Assembly: GCA_030268105.1 (NCBI GenBank)
Contig: BSDZ01000011.1
Coordinates: 3,435,001 to 3,499,000, forward strand
Direction: 5' to 3'
Length of the DNA: 64,000 nucleotides
Origin: Volvox africanus
Lineage: Eukaryota; Chlorophyta; Chlorophyceae; Chlamydomonadales; Volvocaceae
Below are positions 52,573-64,000 of the stretch, piece after piece. The notes below the pieces were generated by a model, which worked only from the letters and a program-made list of their open reading frames with translations, did no database searches and was not told where the DNA came from. Position 1 is the stretch's first letter. Each line of letters opens with the position of its first letter. The position numbers were made by a program, and so were the translations under genes.

Positions 52573-54746
52573 GAGGGCGTCAGCAATATTAATTCTGCCA
52601 GCGATATACTCCCATGTGCAGTCGAAACGAGATAGATACTCCATTTATCTGGTTTGTCGTCGGTTGAGCGTGGGGACACTCTGTAAGAATGTCAGCGGTT
52701 TGTGGTCGGTCTTCAAGGTAAAAGGGCGGCCTTCGAGGTAGCAGCGCCATTCCTTCAAAGCATGTAAAACTGCCAACAGCTCCTGCTCTCCTGTCGTGTA
52801 TCAGATCTCCGCACCCGAGAATTTCTTACTCGTGAAGGTGAACGGTCGTCCTTCCTTATTCCAGTGGCCGATACGATGTGGCCCAAATACTCCACCTGAG
52901 GCTGCGCCCAAAAACACTTGGCGCGTTTAGCAAACAATTGCTCCCGCTTCATCACCTCAAGCACGAGCTCGAGATGCTTCAGGTGCTCCTTGCGCGTCTT
53001 GGAATATATTAAAATATCATCCAAATAACAAACGACGAACCTGTCGATATACAGTCTGAACATGCGATCCATCACTGCTTGAAATGTGGCGGGCGCATTA
53101 GTAAGTCCAAACGACAAGACCGTGTACTCAAAGTGACCAAAGGGGGTCCGAAAAGCGGTTTCCGGAATATCAGAGGCAGCAATGCGTATCTGATTATACC
53201 CCTATTGAAGGTCAATCGAGGAAAAATAAGCTGAGCCTTTCAACTTATCGAGCAGGTCATTGACGCGCGGCAAAGGGTAGCGATTTTTAATTGTGGTCGC
53301 ATTCAAGCCCTGATAATCAATGCACATACGCAATGTCCCATCCTTCTTACCGACAAACAGTATTGGCGCAGAATATGGCAATGTGCTGGGCCGAATCATA
53401 CCCTTTGCGAGCAGATCCCCCACTTGCCGCTTCATTTCATCCAGCTCCAATGGGCTTAGCCTGTACATAGGTCGTGAAACGGGTTGTGCTCCGGGCACAA
53501 GAGGGATCGTATGGTCAACAGGTCGCATAGGTGGGAGCCCTGGGATGTCACCAAAGACATCAGCATATTTATGCAGGAGGGCTTCGACCTCAAGATCCTT
53601 CACGGTGGACTGCGCGGTGGTAGCATTCGATTGCACCCGTGGCCTCACAAGCAACACATGAGCACCTTTCCGTATCATCCGATTGGTTTCTTCGCGCCCA
53701 ATTAGCTTGGGTTCTTGATTTCGGTGGACGATCGCCGCTAAAGCGAAATTAACCTTAGGCTCCGCAACAGTTCCGCCCTCCTCTGGTGTGACATCTTGGT
53801 ATGACAGGAAAGGTACCTTAGTCGATAGGTTCCCTTTGCACAAACTAAGTGTGGTGGACTCCATATCAATGCACGCGCGGTACTGCCGTAATGTCGCGGC
53901 ACCCAAAATGTACTGTGCCGTCTCCGAGAGACCTTGTAGCACATACAGTTGGGCCCTAACACGCAGAGGGCCTATCGATAGGCTCAGGGTGATCCTGCCC
54001 ACGATGGGATGCTTACCTCCATCAGCGAGGGTAACCTGTGCACAATCAGACGACTGAGGGGTCAACCCCAATGCATTCACCTCCTTTGCCGAGATGAAGT
54101 CGTCGCTGGCGCCGGTATCCACGAGCACCTTCATCAGTCGACCTCTGAGGCCGATTTTGATGATAGGGACACGATTTCCTGTCGGAGTCGACTCCGCGGA
54201 AAGTCAAAGGGATCCTATAGCAGGCTCGAACCTGGTAGAATCCAAAAGAGGGGCCTCAAACCACACTTCAGCAGCATAAGGTAGTTTGGGTAAGGTCATC
54301 GGTTTTCCCGTCACATCCACACCATTGAACAAAACGGCGTCCGACTCGAATCGGAGGACACATTGCATACCTTCCAACAGTGACACGACCTTGCGTTGAC
54401 TAAAAGAAGGGATTAGTATACAAGCTGCGGTGTCCGGATTTTGACGGCGGTACTTCTTGTACCTGGCGAGTTGCTCGCATAACTCACAAAAAGATGAAGG
54501 GATAAATAAAGTAACGTGGCCAGATAAATCGAGGGAAGAAAGAGGATAGCGCGGTGCAAACAAGTTACACAGCGAATCAAAATAATTTAGTCCCGTGCGG
54601 CCATCAAGCGAAAAGCGTCGCCCGATAGCGTGCTCAATTTGTCCAAAAACGGAAGGTAAAAGAGCCGGACGCAACGACGGCCAGCGGCCACGTTCACTTC
54701 CTTCAGTCCCGGGAGGAGTCCCTTCCTCCACATCCCGGGCAACTTC
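52573..54746 (-). pseudogene. pol: E8 pol: N-terminal domain to RNase H, deleted
   Basis: From the gag UAG: N-terminal domain, protease ([10 protein letters not shown]), reverse transcriptase with YLDD and an intact LSFGLTNAP, then a ~360-bp deletion at about 52855 joining reverse transcriptase to RNase H. Further stops at about 54208 (between N-terminal domain and protease) and 53202. The gene is cut at the E5 junction. Confidence 0.88.
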
Positions 54747-54749
54747 CTA
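54708..54749 (-). promoter_or_regulatory. E8 gag-pol UAG readthrough-type signal
   Basis: TAG 54749-54747, 7-nt spacer, CCCGGG arms 54739-54734 and 54713-54708, 20-nt loop. Confidence 0.55.
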
Positions 54750-56817
54750 AGTCGTCTTAGGCACAAAAGGCGGTAATAGAGGGCAATCGCGAGTAGGGTG
54801 CTCTCCCGCACACCTCAGGCAAAGATTAGCAAACTTCCGACGATCAAACTCCGAGCGTCGGCATTCCCACTTTTGCATATATGGATCCTCAGTCCGGGGC
54901 TTTCTAACACTAGGAGCCGCGTTCTGAATTGCCGCTACAGTTGGCGTGTGTTGTACCTCTCCTTTGTGTTTGCTCATAAGTATCTGCGCGTCTGAAGGCT
55001 TTCGACACTGATGCGCGAGCACTTGCAAGTACAGCAAGGCAAGCGAGAGCAAACAGAGACAGCGGAAGACTTCAGGACAAGAAGAGATATAACTTACAAT
55101 CTTACAGACCAAAGCGATGCAATGGACGAAATCGCCGTCAGCGCTTGAAGCAAGCAATCATTACGCGGCGGTGATAAGCGAAGTTCAGGCTTAGCTCGGG
55201 CTAAGTAGAAGAGCGTATAGCAATAATAGTGTAGAACACACGAGTGTTCTCCGGTATCAAATGTCTTGTCTTACTTAGCCGTCCTCGCATCTGTTATACT
55301 CACAGCATCGTGATGTCGTACAGTTCACACTAGGAGGCCGATCCTAAGTGTGACAACCCTACTGCGTATAGGCGATGTCTACATATAACAACGTATAAGC
55401 CTTTCCGGCATTCGCATGATGCAAGGGTCCGAATAATGATATTCGGTTGCAAGGCATGTATCGCGACGGGTGCGGCGCTCTCAACGTGTGCTGTAATGAA
55501 GTAATATTATATCAAATAATATTACTTATCTTTGCGTAGCACGAGCATAATGTGCACTTCAATGATTCGGGATTTCATGCATGTTAGGCGGATTTGCCAT
55601 GATGCGATGTCGTGATGGTGACATGCCAAATGCATATATAAATGTATACGAATACATTTATATCATGCAAGTTCATTCATATGCATTGATCGTTCATGCG
55701 TTCATCAAGACAGCACTCCGCCTCGTAGGGTCGCATCGACCTACGCATCGGCGGGAAACGAACCGTGGCACAACAGTGTGCTCCCCCTTCGTTTCCCTTT
55801 TGCGTGGCCTGAGCTTGGCCCAGCTCCTGAGGACCCACGGTTACTTGGGTTTTGACGTCCGCAAGCATCATACCGTCGTTCCTTCAGAGTGGTAGTCGCG
55901 GCCACCACGGGGTGTTGACGATCAGGACCCTGGTCCTTCGGTGTCGACTCCGAAGGTAGTTCCTGCGCTCGCATCGCGTGGACGCGAGGATTAAGTTGTT
56001 TAGCATCTTTACCAGCCAAATTTCGAACCTCCGCGCCTCTAGCGAAAGCTACTAAAGCACCGTAAGACTGGAAAGGGATTCCATTAAGATTGGTACCGCA
56101 CCATCGTGCAAGGGATTTAGTAAGACCACGATGAAACCAAAAGATACGATCTTCCTCAGGGAAATTAACAGTAGGCGTTATCAGTGCCTCAAAACGCGAC
56201 TGATAAAGAGGAACGGTTTCATGTGGACGCATATGAGATGTGCCTTGCGCCAGCGTCTTACGAGCCTTGTTACTGCGCGAGCGAACTTTGGTGGCAAAGC
56301 GAGCAAGGAGAGCATCGACCAGGTTATTGAACGTGTACTTGACTCTAGCAGTTGTCCACTCGTCATACCAATCCTTTGCAGCACCCTCAAGGGTATTTCC
56401 AACGAAAAGGCATTTAATGGAGTCGCATCCCCCGCCGTGCACCGCTTGCAGATATTGTCTAGCGTCACGAACGTAGGCCCATGTCCTATCCGCGATACTA
56501 TGGCCTGAATTCTTTGCCTTATCATCAGAGGATATATTAAGCTTAGGCACGGGGATAGTCAACTTCATTACCTCCGGTATTCCGACAGGTTCTTGAACCG
56601 TGGGTGTTACCGGAGCCCGTTGCGCTCCAGCTCCTTTGCTCATTGTAGCCGCTGCCAACAATGGTACAATCAAGTGCGAAGGGGTCTGGAGGACAATGGG
56701 ATCTGACAGAAGACGAGTCCCGACAGTATCGGGATCAACGAAAGCAGTTCTAGTAGCGAGACTGCCGTCAGGCTGACTTGCGGTGCCCAGATAGGAACTA
56801 TCTTCGCGTCCCGACAT
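54747..56817 (-). pseudogene. gag: E8 gag split by a solo LTR
   Basis: ATG 56817 (MSGREDS). Open from there to 55781 (core and basic tail), then a solo family A LTR, then 54948-54747 with the zinc knuckle CLRCAGEHPTRDC. Apart from the LTR it appears undamaged and is closely similar to E4 gag. Confidence 0.9.
54949..55775 (-). repeat. Solo family A LTR in E8 gag (827 bp)
   Basis: Minus-strand LTR with complete ends and flanks GCGTG (54944-54948) and GTGTG (55776-55780), a TSD with one C-to-T change. No internal region remains: the result of recombination between the two LTRs of a former element. Confidence 0.9.
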
Positions 56818-56905
56818 GGAGCACGAACTTATGTTTATGAACAGGAATTTACTAAAAGACCTGTGATCAAGCTAACACAAAAGGAATTTTTGACTACTCC
56901 CGTAC

Positions 56906-57215
56906 CGACAGAACTCCCGAGTTTTTCGAGAAGAAAAGTGATGTAATCCGTAAGGCCGTCTTTTATTTCAGTGGTTTTCTGAATCAAGGCCTTGATCTGT
57001 TCCGTATTTAAGTGTTGTCCAGCCAACACCGTGTCCAGTGTTGGCGCACGTTCTCCTGCAACTCACAGTGCAAGCTCGCAACGAGAATGCAGCAGCTAGT
57101 TAACAACAGATGTCTAGGATTACAAACCGGAAGCTGCGGCGTCCAGGACGGCGCGGCCAAGATCCTCAGCGAAGGTGTCTAAAGGACTGCGGCCAGTGTT
57201 GTCGTCGCTCGCCAT
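56906..57215 (-). CDS. E8 split leader ORF (two exons)
   Basis: Exon 1 57215-57128 (MASDDNTGRS then PLDTFAEDLGRAVLDAAAS), intron 57127-57056 (72 nt), exon 2 57055-56906 with EQIKALIQKTTEIKDGL. Both exons are as long as in E4, and differences from E4 are mainly conservative or silent, as expected under selection. Confidence 0.55.
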
Positions 57216-57263
57216 CGTGAGAACCTACTTCAGATGAGGGACAATGAGACAGTCGTGAATTTA

Positions 57264-57278
57264 CCCGTCTCAATACCA
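57264..57278 (-). other. E8 primer binding site
   Basis: Minus strand TGGTATTGAGACGGG, three to four bases inside the 5' LTR. Confidence 0.7.
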
Positions 57279-57282
57279 AATT

Positions 57283-58924
57283 TGTTGTATCCTTCCTTCT
57301 TCAACCATGCACTGAATCTGCACGTCTGGATTTTAGCTAGTGCACACCAAGCTTACGAACAGCAAGGTGATACAATGCAAGGAAAATGACAGCAGAAGAC
57401 TCAACGATAAGGAAAGATTCAACTTACAATATTCTTCGTTACAAATGAGTAGTCGGCCGTCAGACCCCGTGGGCAATGTTCATCATACGGCTGAAGGTGC
57501 TATGCTGGAATAGCTCAGGCCGAATATAAATGCGTATCACGTATGTATCCGAATTAGATTGTGTTAAGTACACGAGTACTTAATCCAAAGTAGCGTCGAG
57601 CCGACTTCAGTCTCTAGGCGGCCATCCTCGCACCTATCACGCCGCGATACCGATGTGCAGTACAGGTCTCACTGGATTTCGATCTCAAGTGTGAGTACCT
57701 TCGTAGCACTGTTCTAAATATCGTGTCATCCGTGATATTAATGGATGCAACACATGCAGTATGCGAAGGTCCGAATATCGATATTCGGTTGCTGTTGTGC
57801 TACGGTTAGTTTCCCGCTGATGCGTAGGTCGATGTGATCCTACAAGGCGAAGTACTATTGTGATGAACACATTGCATATGAATGAATCTGCATGATATAA
57901 ATGTATTCGTGTACATTTATATATGCATTTGGCATGTTGTCATTACCTATCGCGACATCGCACCATGGCAAATCTGCCTAGCATGCATGAAAGCCCGAAG
58001 CATTGAAGTGCGCATTATGCTCGTGCTACGAAACGATAAGTAATATTATCTGATATAATATTACTTCATTACAGCACACGTTGAGAGCGCCGCACTCGTC
58101 ACGATACATGCCCTGCAACCGGATATCGTTATCCGGACCCTTGCATCATGTGAATGCCGGAAAGGCTTATACGTTGTTATGCGTAGACATTGCCTAGACG
58201 CAGTAGGGTTGTCACATCTAGGATCGGCCTCCTAATGTGAATCGTACGGCATTGCGATGCTGCGAGTATAACAGATGCGAGGACGGCTAAGCAAGATAAG
58301 ACATTCGATACCGGAGAACACTCGTGTGTTCTATATTACTATTGCTATACGCTATTCTACTTAGCCCGAGCTAAGCCTGAACTTCGCTAATCACCGCCGC
58401 GTGATGATTGCTTGCTTCCGGCGCTGACGGCGATTTCGTCCATTGCATCATTCCGACCTGTAAGACTGTAAGTTATATCTCTCTTCGTCTTGAAGTCTTC
58501 CGCTGTCTCTGTTTGCTCTCGCTTGCCTTGCTGTACTTGCAAGTGCTTGCGCATCGGTGTCGATAGTCTCCAGACGTGCAGATACTTATGAGCAAACGCG
58601 AACGAGAGGTACAACAGTTGCCGACCCAACCATCACGATCGTCACATTCTCGCATACGCATATGGTTTATGACGTAAATGAGGTAATAATATTTAAAGTA
58701 TTATTACGTGATATAAAATGCCAATGGATAGATCGCGCATTAATTATTAGCCTCGAGTCAAACATGTTGACCGACAGCGTGATGTCGTAGATGATAATGC
58801 GACATGCCTGATTAGCTAGATATACTCGAGTATATCATGCTAATATGATTGTATTATGCTTCATAACGTTCAGATGTATTGCGGCCTATTTCGGTGCAAG
58901 CGGTGATCGAACCGGCGTACAACA
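57283..58924 (-). repeat. Family B LTR shared by E8 and E9, split by a solo LTR
   Basis: About 813 bp of B LTR once the 829-bp insertion is removed. To its left lies an E8 primer site and leader; to its right a B purine tract and pol end. It is thus 5' LTR of E8 and 3' LTR of E9 at once. Confidence 0.88.
57793..58616 (+). repeat. Solo family A LTR in B LTR, TSD GTTGC
   Basis: 824 bp, complete ends, GTTGC at 57788-57792 and 58617-58621. Plus orientation. Confidence 0.95.
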
Positions 58925-58983
58925 ACTATCCCCCCTCTCGTATGCAGCGTCCTCGCTGCATCGGACAGCATCGACTGCAGAGA

Positions 58984-61363
58984 TCATTGGGTCTGCGTGG
59001 CACGTAGGCGAGCTTCCTCCAATAAGGGCTTCATCTCCGGCGAGAAGTTACGCATTGGCTCCCACGAATTATGCTCCCTAGAATAGCCAGTCCACTTGAC
59101 CAGATATTCGTGCACTTTCCGCTTTCGTCGTTGTCGACCTATACGACGAACCCGATAATCCAATATTCGCTCCACATCATACACTTTTTGCTTGCCTGCG
59201 ATCCAGGTCTCGGGACGGGGATCCATTACTGCAGGGGCATCGGTGTTGTTTGTAACGGACTCCGTGCCGCGATAAGGACAAATGAGGGATATATGAAATG
59301 TGGGGTGGATATTCATGTCAGAGGGTAGGGATAGCTCCACAGCTACATTTCCTACCATGCGAACAACGGGATATGGACCAATCCAGCGAGGTAGCAATTT
59401 ACGGAACCGTCGGCGAGCAAACACAAGTTCTTAGTGCTCAATAATACCATTTGTCCCACCGAAAATGTTACGTCTCGTTTGGATTTATTATAATAGTCCG
59501 TCATCCGTTGTTGTTGTCCGTTGTGTATTCCGGTGTGAACGGCGATCGAACCCGCGTACAACACATAGAAACACTTTCCCAAGGGGCATCTGGTATAGGT
59601 AAGGGTTGTAACAAACCCTGGCCCTTACCGGATAGTGCTTTATTGCGCTGACATAAACTGCACCTTTGCACGAAGTTTTCCGCATCCTTCACTAAGCGCG
59701 GCCACCAGAACGAGCGTCGTACCAGCTCTGCCAGACGCGTACTTCCAGGATGTCCTGCCAACGGGTCCTCATGGAACCGAGCAAGAATATCGTAGCGTAA
59801 GGCATCGTCGTTCGGCACGACGATTTGTGTGGTCGAGCCATCCTTCCGTGGCCACAAATCGTTGCACTTGTGCAAATGTTCCACATTACTTGGTGAAGCA
59901 AACCATGGATCCACTCATACGCCATCTTGAGTCACTGCGCAAGGTCCGCTGCTATTGACACCTCCTGACTGTGTGAACGAGTAACCGGCGCTGCCAAAAT
60001 CGCAGCGTGTAACAATGGATGTCGACTGAGGGCGTCAGCAATATTAATTCTGCCAGTGATATACTCTCATGTGCAGTCGAAGCAAGATAGATACTCCATC
60101 CATCTGGCTTGTCGTCGGTTGAGCGTGGGAACACTCTGTAAGAATGTCAGTGGCTTATGATCGGTCTTCAGTGTAAAAGGGCGGCCTTCGAGGTAACAAC
60201 GCCATTCCTTCAAAGCATGTAGAACTGCCAACAGCTCCTGCTCTCCGGTCGTGTATCGGGTCTCCGCACCCGACAACTTCTTACTCGTGAAGGCGATCGG
60301 TCATCCTTCCTGCAGCAATACAGCGCCACTTCCATGCAGGGAAGCATCCGATATAACTTCAACACGAAATGGCAACGAGTAATCAGGGAAAGAGAGGGTA
60401 ACGTCTTCGGCGACGATTCGCTTGAGCTCTTCGAATGCCCACTGACACGCGGATGTCCAGGCTTCGAGAGAAACGAAACCTCCTTTCTTCGTCAAATTCG
60501 TAAGCGGGGCCGCAATAATGGAGTAATTTTTAATAAACTTACGGAAGTAGTTAGTCAAACCCAAGAACTGGTGTAGTTCGGTGAGGTTCTGAGGCGCGTC
60601 CATTCGCGAACCACAGTTACCTTCCGTGGGTCCATCCTTATCCCAGTGGCCGACACGATGTGGCCCAAATACTCCACTTGAGGCTGCACCCAAAAACACT
60701 TAGCGCGTTTAGCAAACAATTGCTCCCGCTTCATCACCTCAAGCACGAGCTCGAGATGCTTCAGGTGCTCCTTGCGCGTTTTGGAATATATTAAAATATC
60801 GTCCAAATAACAAACGACGAACCTGTCGATATACGGTCTGAACATGCAATCCATCACTGCTTGAAATGTGGCGGGCGCATTAGTAAGTCTAAATCACAAG
60901 ACCGTGTACTCGAAGTGGCCAAAGGGGGTCCGGAAAGCGGTTTTCGGAATATCAGAAGCAGTGATGCGTTTCTGATTATACCCTTGTTGAAGGTCAATCG
61001 AGGAAAAATAAGCTGAGCCTTTCAGCTTATCGAGCAGGTCATCGACGCGTGGCAAAGGGTAGCGATTTTTAATCGTGGTCGCATTCAAGCCCCGATAATC
61101 AATGCACATACACAATGTCCCATCCTTCTTACCGACAAACAGTATTGGCGCAGAATATGGCAATGTGCTGGGCCGAATCATACCCTTTGCGAGCAGATCC
61201 CCCACTTCCTGCTTCATCTGCTCAATTTTGGCAGCTTTACCTGTACATAGGTTGTGAAACGGGTTGAGCTCGAGCACAAGAGGGATCGTATAGTCAGCAG
61301 GGAACATAGGTGGGAGCCCCAGGATGACAAATGCATCAGTATAATTCGGCAGTAGGGGGCTGC
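58984..61363 (-). pseudogene. pol: E9 pol pseudogene
   Basis: Stop at 58984. Chromodomain and GPY module (58984-59424), then a frameshift near 59403. At 59512-59563 a 52-bp LTR tail replaces ~570 bp of the integrase core. It continues with integrase HHCC (59570-59914), RNase H and reverse transcriptase (YLDD, about 60790), with TGA at 60894-60896 in the LSFGLTNAP motif. The region between protease and reverse transcriptase (61200-61363) is strongly diverged before E10 begins. Confidence 0.87.
59512..59563 (-). repeat. B LTR tail inside E9 pol (52 bp)
   Basis: Ends GAACCCGCGTACAACA like a B LTR but has only the last ~45 bp plus TGTTGT, which may be pol sequence. Probably a deletion scar of a former B insertion. 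Confidence 0.6.
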
Positions 61364-62190
61364 TGTTATACCTCTCCTTCGTGTTTGCTCATAAGTATCT
61401 GCGCGTCTGAAGGCCTTCGACACCGATGCGCAAGCACTTGCAAGTACAGCAAGGCAAGCGAGAGCAAACAGAGACAGCAGAAGACTTCAGGACAAGAAGA
61501 GATATAACTTACAATCTTACAGACCGAAGCGATGCAATGGACGAAATCACCGTCAGCACCGGAAGCAAGCAATCATCACGCGGCGGTGATAAGTGAAGTT
61601 CAGGCTTAGCTCGGGCTAAGTAGAAGAGCGTATAGCAATAATAGTGTAGAACACACGAGTGTTCTCCGGTATCGAATGTCTTGTCTTACTTAGCCGTCCT
61701 CGCATCTGTTATACTTGCAGCATCGTGATGTCGTACGGTTCACACTAGGAGGCCGATCCTAAGTGTGACAACCCTACTGCGTCTAGGCGATGTCTACGCA
61801 TAACAACGTATAAGCCTTTCCGGCATTCGCATGATGCAAGGGTCCGAATAACGATATTCGGTTGCAAGGCATGTATCGCGACGGGTGCGGCGCTCTCAAC
61901 GTGTGCTGTAATGAAGTAATATTATATCAAATAATATTACTTATCGTTTCGTAGCACGAGCATAATGCGCACTTCAATGATTCGGGATTTCATGCATGTT
62001 AGGCGGATTTGCCATGATGCGATGTCGTGATGGTGACATGCCAAATGCATATATAAATGTATACGAATACATTTATATCATGCAAGTTCATTCATATGCA
62101 TTGATCGTTCACGCGTTCATCAAAACAGCACTTCACCTCGTAGCGTCGCATCGACCTACACATCGGCGGAAAACGAACCATGGCACAACA
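61364..62190 (-). repeat. E10 3' LTR (827 bp)
   Basis: Begins TGTTATACC on the plus strand (G-to-A in the terminal TGTTGT) and ends GGCACAACA. Same length subtype as the solo LTR at 54949. Confidence 0.88.
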
Positions 62191-62249
62191 ATTATCCCCC
62201 CTCCGGTATGCAGCGTCCTCGCTGCTTCATACAGCATCGACTGCAGGGG

Positions 62250-62320
62250 TCATTGGGCTTGCGTGGCACGTTTACGGGCTTCTTCGAGCAGAGGCTTCAT
62301 GTCCTGCGAGAAGTTGCGTG
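62250..62320 (-). pseudogene. pol: E10 pol C-terminal fragment
   Basis: Last ~23 codons of family A pol, ending TGA 62250-62252 after the chromodomain; cut at 62320 by E11. Between it and the LTR lie the hairpin and purine tract. Confidence 0.75.
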
Positions 62321-63144
62321 TGTTATACCTCTCCTTCGTGTTTGCTCATAAGTATCTGCGCGTCTGAAGGCCTTCGACACCGATGCGCAAGCACTTGCAA
62401 GTACAGCAAGACAAGCGCGAGCAAACAGAGACAGCGGAAGACTTCAAGACGAAGAGAGATATAACTTACAGTCTTACAGATCGGAACGATGCAATGGACG
62501 AAATCACCGTCAGCGCCGGAAGCAAGCAATCATCACGCGGCGGTGATTAGCGAAGTTCAGGCTTAGCTCGGGCTAAGTAGAATAGCGTATAGCAATAGTA
62601 ATATAGAACACACGAGTGTTCTCCGGTATCGAATGTCTTATCTTGCTTAGCCGTCCTCGCATCTGTTATACTCGCAGCATCGCAGTGCCGTACGATTCAC
62701 ATTAGGAGGCCGATCCTAGATGTGACAACCCTACTGCGTCTAGGCGATGTCTACGCATAACAACGTATAAGCCTTTCCGGCATTCGCATGATGCAAGGGT
62801 CCGGATAACGATATCCGGTTGCAGGGCATGTATCGCGACGAGTGCGGCGCTCTCAACGTGTGCTGTAATGAAGTAATATTATATCAGATAATATTACTTA
62901 TCGTTTCGTAGCACGAGCATAATGCGCACTTCAATGCTTCGGGCTTTCATGCATGCTAGGCAGATTTGCCATGGTGCGATGTCGCGATAGGTAATGACAA
63001 CATGCCAAATGCATATATAAATGTACACGAATACATTTATATCATGCAGATTCATTCATATGCAATGTGTTCATCACAATAGTACTTCGCCTTGTAGGGT
63101 CACATCGACCTACGCATCGGCGGGAAACTAACCGTAGCACAACA
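62321..63144 (-). repeat. E11 3' LTR (824 bp), mosaic
   Basis: First ~92 bp on the plus strand match the neighbouring E10 LTR (TGTTATACCTCTCCTTCGTG); from about 62413 it matches E2-type LTRs. Confidence 0.88.
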
Positions 63145-63203
63145 ATTATCCCCCCTCCCGTATGCAGCGTCCTCGCTGCATCATACAGCATCGACTGCAG
63201 GGG

Positions 63204-64000
63204 TCATTGGGCTTGCGTGGCACGTTTGCGGGCTTCTTCGAGCAGGGGTTTCATGTCCTGTGAGAAGTTGCGTGCCGGTTCCCATGAGTTGTGCTCGCTG
63301 GTATACCCTGTCCACTTGACCAAGTACTCGTGTACTGTCCGCTTACGTCGGTGTCGGCCCACACGACGCGCGCGATAATCTAACACCCGCTCCACATCGT
63401 AAAACTTCTGTTTACCAGCGATCCAGGTCTCGGGAACTGGTTCGATCGCTGTGGGGGCGTTAGCAGGCTCAGGGACGGGTTCCGTACCACGATAAGGACG
63501 GACAAGTGATATGTGAAACGTGGGGTGAATGGTCATATCAGCGGGCAATGCAAGCTCCACAGCCACATTCCCAACCATGCGCATGACAGGATACGGACCA
63601 ATCCAGTGGGGTAAGAGTTTTCGGGATCCGTCGGCCAAGGAACGCAAGTTCTTGGTGCTTAGCAACACGAGTTGCCCTTCCGAAAACGTCACATCCTGCT
63701 TGGATTTGTTGTAATATTCCGTCGTTCGTTGCTGTGCCGCGTCCAAACACGACTTAGCGTCTGTGATACGGGACATAAAAGACTTGGCAAAGATCTTAGC
63801 AGCAGGCACGTTCACTTCCAACTCACGCCACACGGGTAGCGCGGGATGAAACCCGTAGTTAAGAAAGAACGGACTTTTGCCTGTAGAGCGGTTCACAGCG
63901 TTGTTAAGCGCGAATTCTGCCGCAGTCAAATATGTATCCCAAACAAGTGGTGTGCGACCAGCATAATTGCGCAACATATCACCCAACGTGCGGTTTGTGC
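63204..64000 (-). CDS. pol: E11 pol, 3' part, open
   Basis: Open from the window edge to TGA 63204-63206. Encodes the integrase core just after the catalytic Glu, the GPY module ([13 protein letters not shown]) and the chromodomain ([19 protein letters not shown]). No lesion seen in the ~265 residues available; the rest is outside the window. Confidence 0.9.
   Translation of the reverse strand, partial: TNRTLGDMLRNYAGRTPLVWDTYLTAAEFALNNAVNRSTGKSPFFLNYGFHPALPVWRELEVNVPAAKIFAKSFMSRITDAKSCLDAAQQRTTEYYNKSKQDVTFSEGQLVLLSTKNLRSLADGSRKLLPHWIGPYPVMRMVGNVAVELALPADMTIHPTFHISLVRPYRGTEPVPEPANAPTAIEPVPETWIAGKQKFYDVERVLDYRARRVGRHRRKRTVHEYLVKWTGYTSEHNSWEPARNFSQDMKPLLEEARKRATQAQ

Larger units (their letters stand above)
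52573..58924 (-). mobile_element. E8: family B element, 3' end missing
   Basis: Antisense family B copy: 5' LTR 57283-58924, leader, gag and pol as far as RNase H, cut at 52573 where E5 ends. Its gag and 5' LTR each hold a solo family A LTR. The 3' part of pol and the 3' LTR are absent from the window. Confidence 0.88.
58925..61363 (-). mobile_element. E9: family B element, right part beyond E10/E11
   Basis: Antisense B pol following the shared LTR, with purine tract and hairpin at 58925-58961. Interrupted at 61363 by E10; the remainder would lie past the window. It shares diagnostic changes with E4. Confidence 0.85.
61364..62320 (-). mobile_element. E10: family A element, 3' end only
   Basis: 3' LTR 61364-62190 plus 130 bp of internal sequence before E11 interrupts it. 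Orientation minus, inserted in E9 pol. Continuation expected right of the window. Confidence 0.82.
62321..64000 (-). mobile_element. E11: family A element, 3' part, runs off the edge
   Basis: 3' LTR 62321-63144, purine tract and hairpin (63145-63181), then pol. Inserted at the end of E10 pol after GCGTG (62316-62320); the other TSD lies outside. Confidence 0.9.

Noticed and set aside
1..64000. CRISPR arrays, rRNA, tRNA, bacterial operons or host genes
   Set aside because: None seen. All repeated segments are LTRs or element bodies, and every stretch over 300 bases is assigned to an element.

Overview
This window is a pile of nested long-terminal-repeat (LTR) retrotransposons of the Ty3/gypsy chromovirus type. 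I found no host gene, rRNA, tRNA, CRISPR array or bacterial operon. The organism is a eukaryote: the pol proteins end in chromodomains, solo LTRs are present, and nesting is deep. No host sequence remains to place it. Retroelement-rich red algae or oomycetes would fit, but that is a guess. I distinguish three families by LTR and protein. Family A has ~824-bp LTRs, family B ~815-bp LTRs and family C 423-bp LTRs. All begin TGTTGT and end ACAACA, and insertions make 5-bp target duplications (TSDs).

Layout, left to right. E0 (A, +) 1-1875 is a truncated copy. E1 (A, -) 1876-15624 is old and broken, and is split by E2 (A, -) 3524-11357, TSD GGAAA. E2 has an intact pol and a gag carrying a 353-bp foreign insert. 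E5 (A, +) 15625-52572 is a large shell. Its leader holds E3 (A, +) 16010-23480, TSD CGAAC, and its gag holds E4 (B, -) 24522-47119, TSD ACCGA. E4 in turn holds E7 (C, +) 27196-34366, TSD TCTCC, which is fully intact with LTRs that look identical, and E6 (A, +) 38707-46164. E8 (B, -) 52573-58924 carries two solo A LTRs and shares one B LTR with E9 (B, -) 58925-61363. E10 (A, -) 61364-62320 is interrupted by E11 (A, -), which runs off the right edge.

Each complete element reads LTR, tRNA primer site (TGGTATC..., initiator-Met-like), leader, gag, pol, purine tract, LTR. Pol order is: novel N-terminal domain, protease, reverse transcriptase, RNase H, integrase (HHCC and D,D35E), GPY module, chromodomain. 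Gag forms the particle and pol copies and integrates the element, with the chromodomain probably steering integration to modified chromatin.

Three features shared by all families deserve attention. (1) gag and pol lie in the same frame, separated by one UAG followed at a fixed 7-nt spacing by a 6-bp hairpin with a 20-nt loop, which suggests programmed readthrough. (2) The leader encodes a small conserved protein in two exons, with a phase-1 intron of 71-73 nt in A and B and 355 nt in C. (3) Pol opens with a ~190-residue conserved domain of unknown function. The LTRs also carry rows of short hairpins, several with covarying arms and TCGT-type loops.
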